A DNA stretch of 8,329 nucleotides. It comes from Candidatus Proendomicrobium guianensium. GTDB taxonomy: Bacteria > Elusimicrobiota > Endomicrobiia > Endomicrobiales > Endomicrobiaceae. Of this stretch, positions 5,813-8,329 are shown piece by piece (the first letter of the stretch is position 1; each line of letters starts with the position of its first letter). The notes below the pieces were generated by a model. That model was not told where the DNA came from. It did not search any database and was given only the letters and a program-made list of their open reading frames with translations. Both the position numbers and the translations under genes were made by a program. The stretch is taken from the NCBI GenBank assembly GCA_009785775.1, contig WQVR01000029.1:1-8329 (forward strand). Direction: 5' to 3'.

Positions 5813-7987
5813 ATGAAAAAACACATAATAATACTTTTTTTGATGTTAATGTTTTACGGGCATAATATTGCCCGCGCGCAAGATATTATAACAAACAGCT
5901 TTTTTATAAATCCTGACATTGCAAGCGCTTCTATGGGGCATACTGCCCTTGCTTTTGGCACGCCCATGCTGTTTTTTTATAACCCTAGCGCTAACTTTGC
6001 CGTTTTTGACAGAACCGTTTCTGGAAGTTTTTTCCAAACGCGCGATACGGGCGGCATAGTTTTAAGCTATGTAATGCCTACAAATGTCGGAATTTTTGGC
6101 GTTGGTGTCGGCCATGCTTTTCTTGATAATAATACTTTAAGAAATGCAGGCTTCAGGTATCGCGCAAATTCACTACATTTAAATTTTGTTTATCCTTTAG
6201 TTTCTACGGTTCCCGTAACTACAACTATGGGTGGCGTTGGAATTAGCGCAAAAATTTTTAATATACACGCTTTTGACGACTCCTCAATTGCCGCTGTTTT
6301 TGACCTTGGCATTACTTACAGCCTTTCAAGATTTGTGCGCGGGCTTTGGGGCGGCGCGGCCTTTCGCAATATAGGCTCAAATATCAGCCTTGCCGGACAA
6401 ACCTTTGAATCGCCCTCTAATTTTTCTTTATTTTCCCGCTACGAGTTTAATGACACACACAACTCTGCTATTAATTTAGACATAATAAAATCCTTAAATA
6501 GCTCTAGTCTTGGCGTGGCGCTTGGCGGGGAAATTTCACCTGTGTACCCGCTTACCATTCGCGCGGGTTACAGAGATTTCGGCAATAATGTAAACGCAGG
6601 CCCGACAGCAGGTTTTTCTATAAACCTTAATGCGCTGTCTTTGGGTTATGCGTTTAGCCTTGTGCAAAGCGGTTCGCAATCTTTACACTTAATAGGTTTA
6701 AATGTTTCACTGGGGCGCATTGCCAACGAAAGACGGGCTTATGAACACTTTTTAGGAGTTCATTTTGATCAGGCAAGGGCAAGCTTTCGCGCCGGAGATT
6801 ATATAGCTTCACGCGCGCACTTTGAAAATATACTTGCAATATACCCAGACCATGCGCCGTCTCAAGGTTATTTGCGCCGTATAGCGCAAGCTATGGAAAG
6901 CTTAGACAGAAGTTTTGCGGTAAAAATTGAACGCTTGCTTCGCCGCGCTGATGTTGCGTCTTTGCGTAACGATTTTGTCCGCGCGCGCAGGTACTACTCT
7001 TTGGTACTATCGGCAGATCCGGAAAACCAGCAAGCTCTTTTTGGTATAGAAGATATAGACGCGCGCGTAGACGCCGTAAGGCAAGAACAGGCTTTTTTAC
7101 AAAGGGAAGCGGAAATATCGTCTATATGGAACCGCGCTATGGGCTACTTTAACTCAGGCAGGTTTATTTTTGCAAGACAACAGTTTGAACAAGTTTTAGC
7201 TATAGACCCTCACCACCGCCCCGCAAGAGACTATATCGCAAGGGCTAATGAGCAAATAGGCATAACAGTAGCTTATAATGCCGAAGAACTATTCCAACAG
7301 GCAATGGCGTATTACAACAGGGCAGATTTTGACCGCGCCGCAAGGTTTTTTGATACAGCGTTTCTTACCGACCCCTCAAGGCTTGACGCGCGCGACATGG
7401 CTATACTTGCTGCCCGCGCGGCGCAAACAGAAAATATCGATGAAAATTTAGATATACACTTTGTACCGTTTTACATGCAAAATGAAGATGTACCTCTTAC
7501 CACAACCCAGCAAATTGCCATGCAAATGAACTCGGCATTTGCCGACGCGCAAGATTTATTTAACGCGGGAGACTATAACAACGCGCTTGCGGCGTTTGTG
7601 CGCCTTCGTGAAATGTCGGTAAGAAACAGCTTTTTTGATTTAAACACAAGAATAAGGCAATATACTACACGCTCACGAAACGCCATTTCAGACAGGCTTT
7701 TTAACGAGGCGGTAATTTTGTCGCGTCAACAAAACAACCCTGATGAAGCTTTTGTGCTTTTAACAAGAGCTTTAGAGTATAACTCTGAAAACGTCGGAGC
7801 GCGCCGCGAAAGAGAAACCGTAGCCCAAACTTTAGCCCAAAGATATTATGACGAAGGCATACAATATTTTACGCGCGGCAATATCGCACGCGCCAGAGAA
7901 AGTATGCTAAGGTCTTTAGAGCTTAACCCCAATAAGCCCGAAGCAAGAAGGGCATTGGACAGAATAAACAGGCAAGGAGACAGGTAA
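5813..7987 (+). CDS. PorV/PorQ-like outer-membrane beta-barrel fused to C-terminal TPR array
   Basis: 724 residues. Signal peptide at 1-22 (KKH, hydrophobic run, A20-R-A22 before Q23). Residues 23 to about 304 match the PorV/PorQ/UPF0164 barrel type. The N-terminal hallmark is a P-D-x-A-x-A-S-M-G-H-T-A-L-A-F stretch followed by F-F-Y-N-P-S-A (family N-P-A). Gly/aromatic strands follow, among them LRNAGFRYRANSLHLNF, GVGISAKIF and LTIRAGYRDFG. Residues 310-724 hold about seven tetratricopeptide units, starting near 315, 372, 435, 490, 576, 624 and 675. Each has a G/A-D/R-Y/F-x-x-A centre, and most have an A-I-D-P or L-N-P-like end. With the barrel in the outer membrane, the TPRs should be periplasmic and scaffold protein partners. 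No Shine-Dalgarno is evident in the 11-base gap before the ATG; the signal peptide supports the start. Its stop abuts the galT start. Other readings: a barrel-anchored secretion or assembly factor. Domain calls are strong; the specific role is unknown. Confidence 0.93.
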   Translation: MKKHIIILFLMLMFYGHNIARAQDIITNSFFINPDIASASMGHTALAFGTPMLFFYNPSANFAVFDRTVSGSFFQTRDTGGIVLSYVMPTNVGIFGVGVGHAFLDNNTLRNAGFRYRANSLHLNFVYPLVSTVPVTTTMGGVGISAKIFNIHAFDDSSIAAVFDLGITYSLSRFVRGLWGGAAFRNIGSNISLAGQTFESPSNFSLFSRYEFNDTHNSAINLDIIKSLNSSSLGVALGGEISPVYPLTIRAGYRDFGNNVNAGPTAGFSINLNALSLGYAFSLVQSGSQSLHLIGLNVSLGRIANERRAYEHFLGVHFDQARASFRAGDYIASRAHFENILAIYPDHAPSQGYLRRIAQAMESLDRSFAVKIERLLRRADVASLRNDFVRARRYYSLVLSADPENQQALFGIEDIDARVDAVRQEQAFLQREAEISSIWNRAMGYFNSGRFIFARQQFEQVLAIDPHHRPARDYIARANEQIGITVAYNAEELFQQAMAYYNRADFDRAARFFDTAFLTDPSRLDARDMAILAARAAQTENIDENLDIHFVPFYMQNEDVPLTTTQQIAMQMNSAFADAQDLFNAGDYNNALAAFVRLREMSVRNSFFDLNTRIRQYTTRSRNAISDRLFNEAVILSRQQNNPDEAFVLLTRALEYNSENVGARRERETVAQTLAQRYYDEGIQYFTRGNIARARESMLRSLELNPNKPEARRALDRINRQGDR
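7974..7979 (+). promoter_or_regulatory. Shine-Dalgarno of galT within the end of the barrel-TPR gene
   Basis: AAGGAG ends eight bases before the ATG at 7988. The upstream stop codon (7985-7987) directly abuts this ATG. This fixes the galT start and indicates translational coupling with the upstream gene. Confidence 0.8.
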
Positions 7988-8329
7988 ATGCCGGAATTTA
8001 GAAGAGACCCTGTTATAGGCCGTTGGGTAATAATAGATTCAGAAAGGAACTTTTCTCAAGATGTTTTAACGCCTGCAGAAAGCGCTACAGACCCAAAAAG
8101 TTGCCCCTTTTGTCCGGGCAATGAAAATATGGGAAAAACCGAACTGCTTTCTTACCGTAACGGGCAAGACAAAAGCAAATGGTCACTTCGCGTTATACCC
8201 AACAACAAACCGGTGCTTCAGGTGGAAGGTTCGCTTAACCGTCAGGCGCACGGCATGTATGACCGCATGAACGGTATAGGCGCGCATGAAATAATAATAG
8301 AAACCCCAGACCATAACCAAAAACCTTAC
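7988..8329 (+). CDS. galT: Galactose-1-phosphate uridylyltransferase (GalT), 3'-truncated by the window edge
   Basis: The first 114 residues are present; the frame stays open to the window end, against a usual length of about 330-350. GalT transfers UMP between UDP-glucose and galactose-1-phosphate in the Leloir pathway, in the cytoplasm. Recognised segments are the N-terminal R-R-D-P-V-I-G-R-W-V-I-I, a zinc-binding C39-P-F-C42-P-G-N-E, the strand RVIPNNKPVL (family R-V-V-P-N-x-x-P-A-L) and GAHEIIIETPDHN (family G-x-H-E-V-I-V-E-T-P-x-H). The catalytic H-P-H motif would lie beyond the window. It starts directly after the barrel-TPR stop codon with a good AAGGAG site, so it is likely read on the same transcript. 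It could supply UDP-galactose for envelope glycans, but ordinary sugar metabolism is equally possible. A related nucleotidyltransferase of the same fold (ADP-sugar type) is the main alternative. Confidence 0.93.
   Translation, partial: MPEFRRDPVIGRWVIIDSERNFSQDVLTPAESATDPKSCPFCPGNENMGKTELLSYRNGQDKSKWSLRVIPNNKPVLQVEGSLNRQAHGMYDRMNGIGAHEIIIETPDHNQKPY

Noticed and set aside
5441..5824. Minus-strand open frame of 127 codons opposite the receiver gene
   Set aside because: The plus strand encodes a receiver domain with every diagnostic residue. The antisense product is a low-complexity Ser/Lys/Ile sequence with no recognisable domain.
5813..6727. PorV-like barrel as proof of a type IX secretion system
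   Set aside because: PorV/PorQ-like barrels occur in many phyla without type IX secretion. No other component (PorK-N, SprA/Sov, PorU) is seen here.
3998..7987. Type VI secretion regulatory cluster, suggested by the FHA plus PP2C pair
   Set aside because: No Tss structural gene, Ser/Thr kinase or TagF-like protein is in the window. The barrel and TPR parts do not belong to that system.

Overview
The window holds seven plus-strand genes packed head to tail, with gaps of 34 bases or less and one 4-base overlap. The two outermost genes run off the window edges. The encoded proteins point to a diderm (outer-membrane) bacterium: there are two outer-membrane beta-barrels of the PorV/PorQ (UPF0164-like) type, an SLH-domain stalk protein, signal peptides and single-pass trans-envelope proteins. 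Moderate GC, AT-rich lysine/isoleucine codons and GCG/CGC-rich alanine/arginine codons, together with SLH, PorV-like barrels and FHA/PP2C signalling, would fit Elusimicrobiota. A spirochaete or another diderm lineage is not excluded. No rRNA, tRNA or marker gene is present to settle this.

Layout: (1) 2-838, the 3' part of a PorV-like beta-barrel gene. (2) 848-1753, an exported protein with one SLH-like domain, a helical stalk and a C-terminal hydrophobic anchor. (3) A 34-base gap with a good sigma-70-type promoter candidate. (4) 1788-4001, two cytoplasmic FHA domains, a membrane helix, a periplasmic beta-propeller of about eight blades, and a second membrane helix. (5) 3998-5422, a PP2C Ser/Thr phosphatase with a membrane helix and a periplasmic PEGA-like domain. 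(6) 5424-5801, a stand-alone response-regulator receiver domain. (7) 5813-7987, an exported PorV-like barrel fused to about seven TPRs. (8) 7988-8329, the start of galT (galactose-1-phosphate uridylyltransferase), cut by the window end.

Genes 4-7 look like one envelope-signalling unit. It combines a phosphothreonine reader and a phosphothreonine eraser, each with an extracytoplasmic sensor or anchor domain, a phospho-aspartate receiver, and an outer-membrane barrel with a TPR scaffold. The cognate Ser/Thr kinase and histidine kinase are not in the window. The joint function is inferred from gene order; each domain is read directly from sequence. I see no mobile element, CRISPR array, RNA gene or clear intrinsic terminator, and no gene-free stretch over 300 bases.
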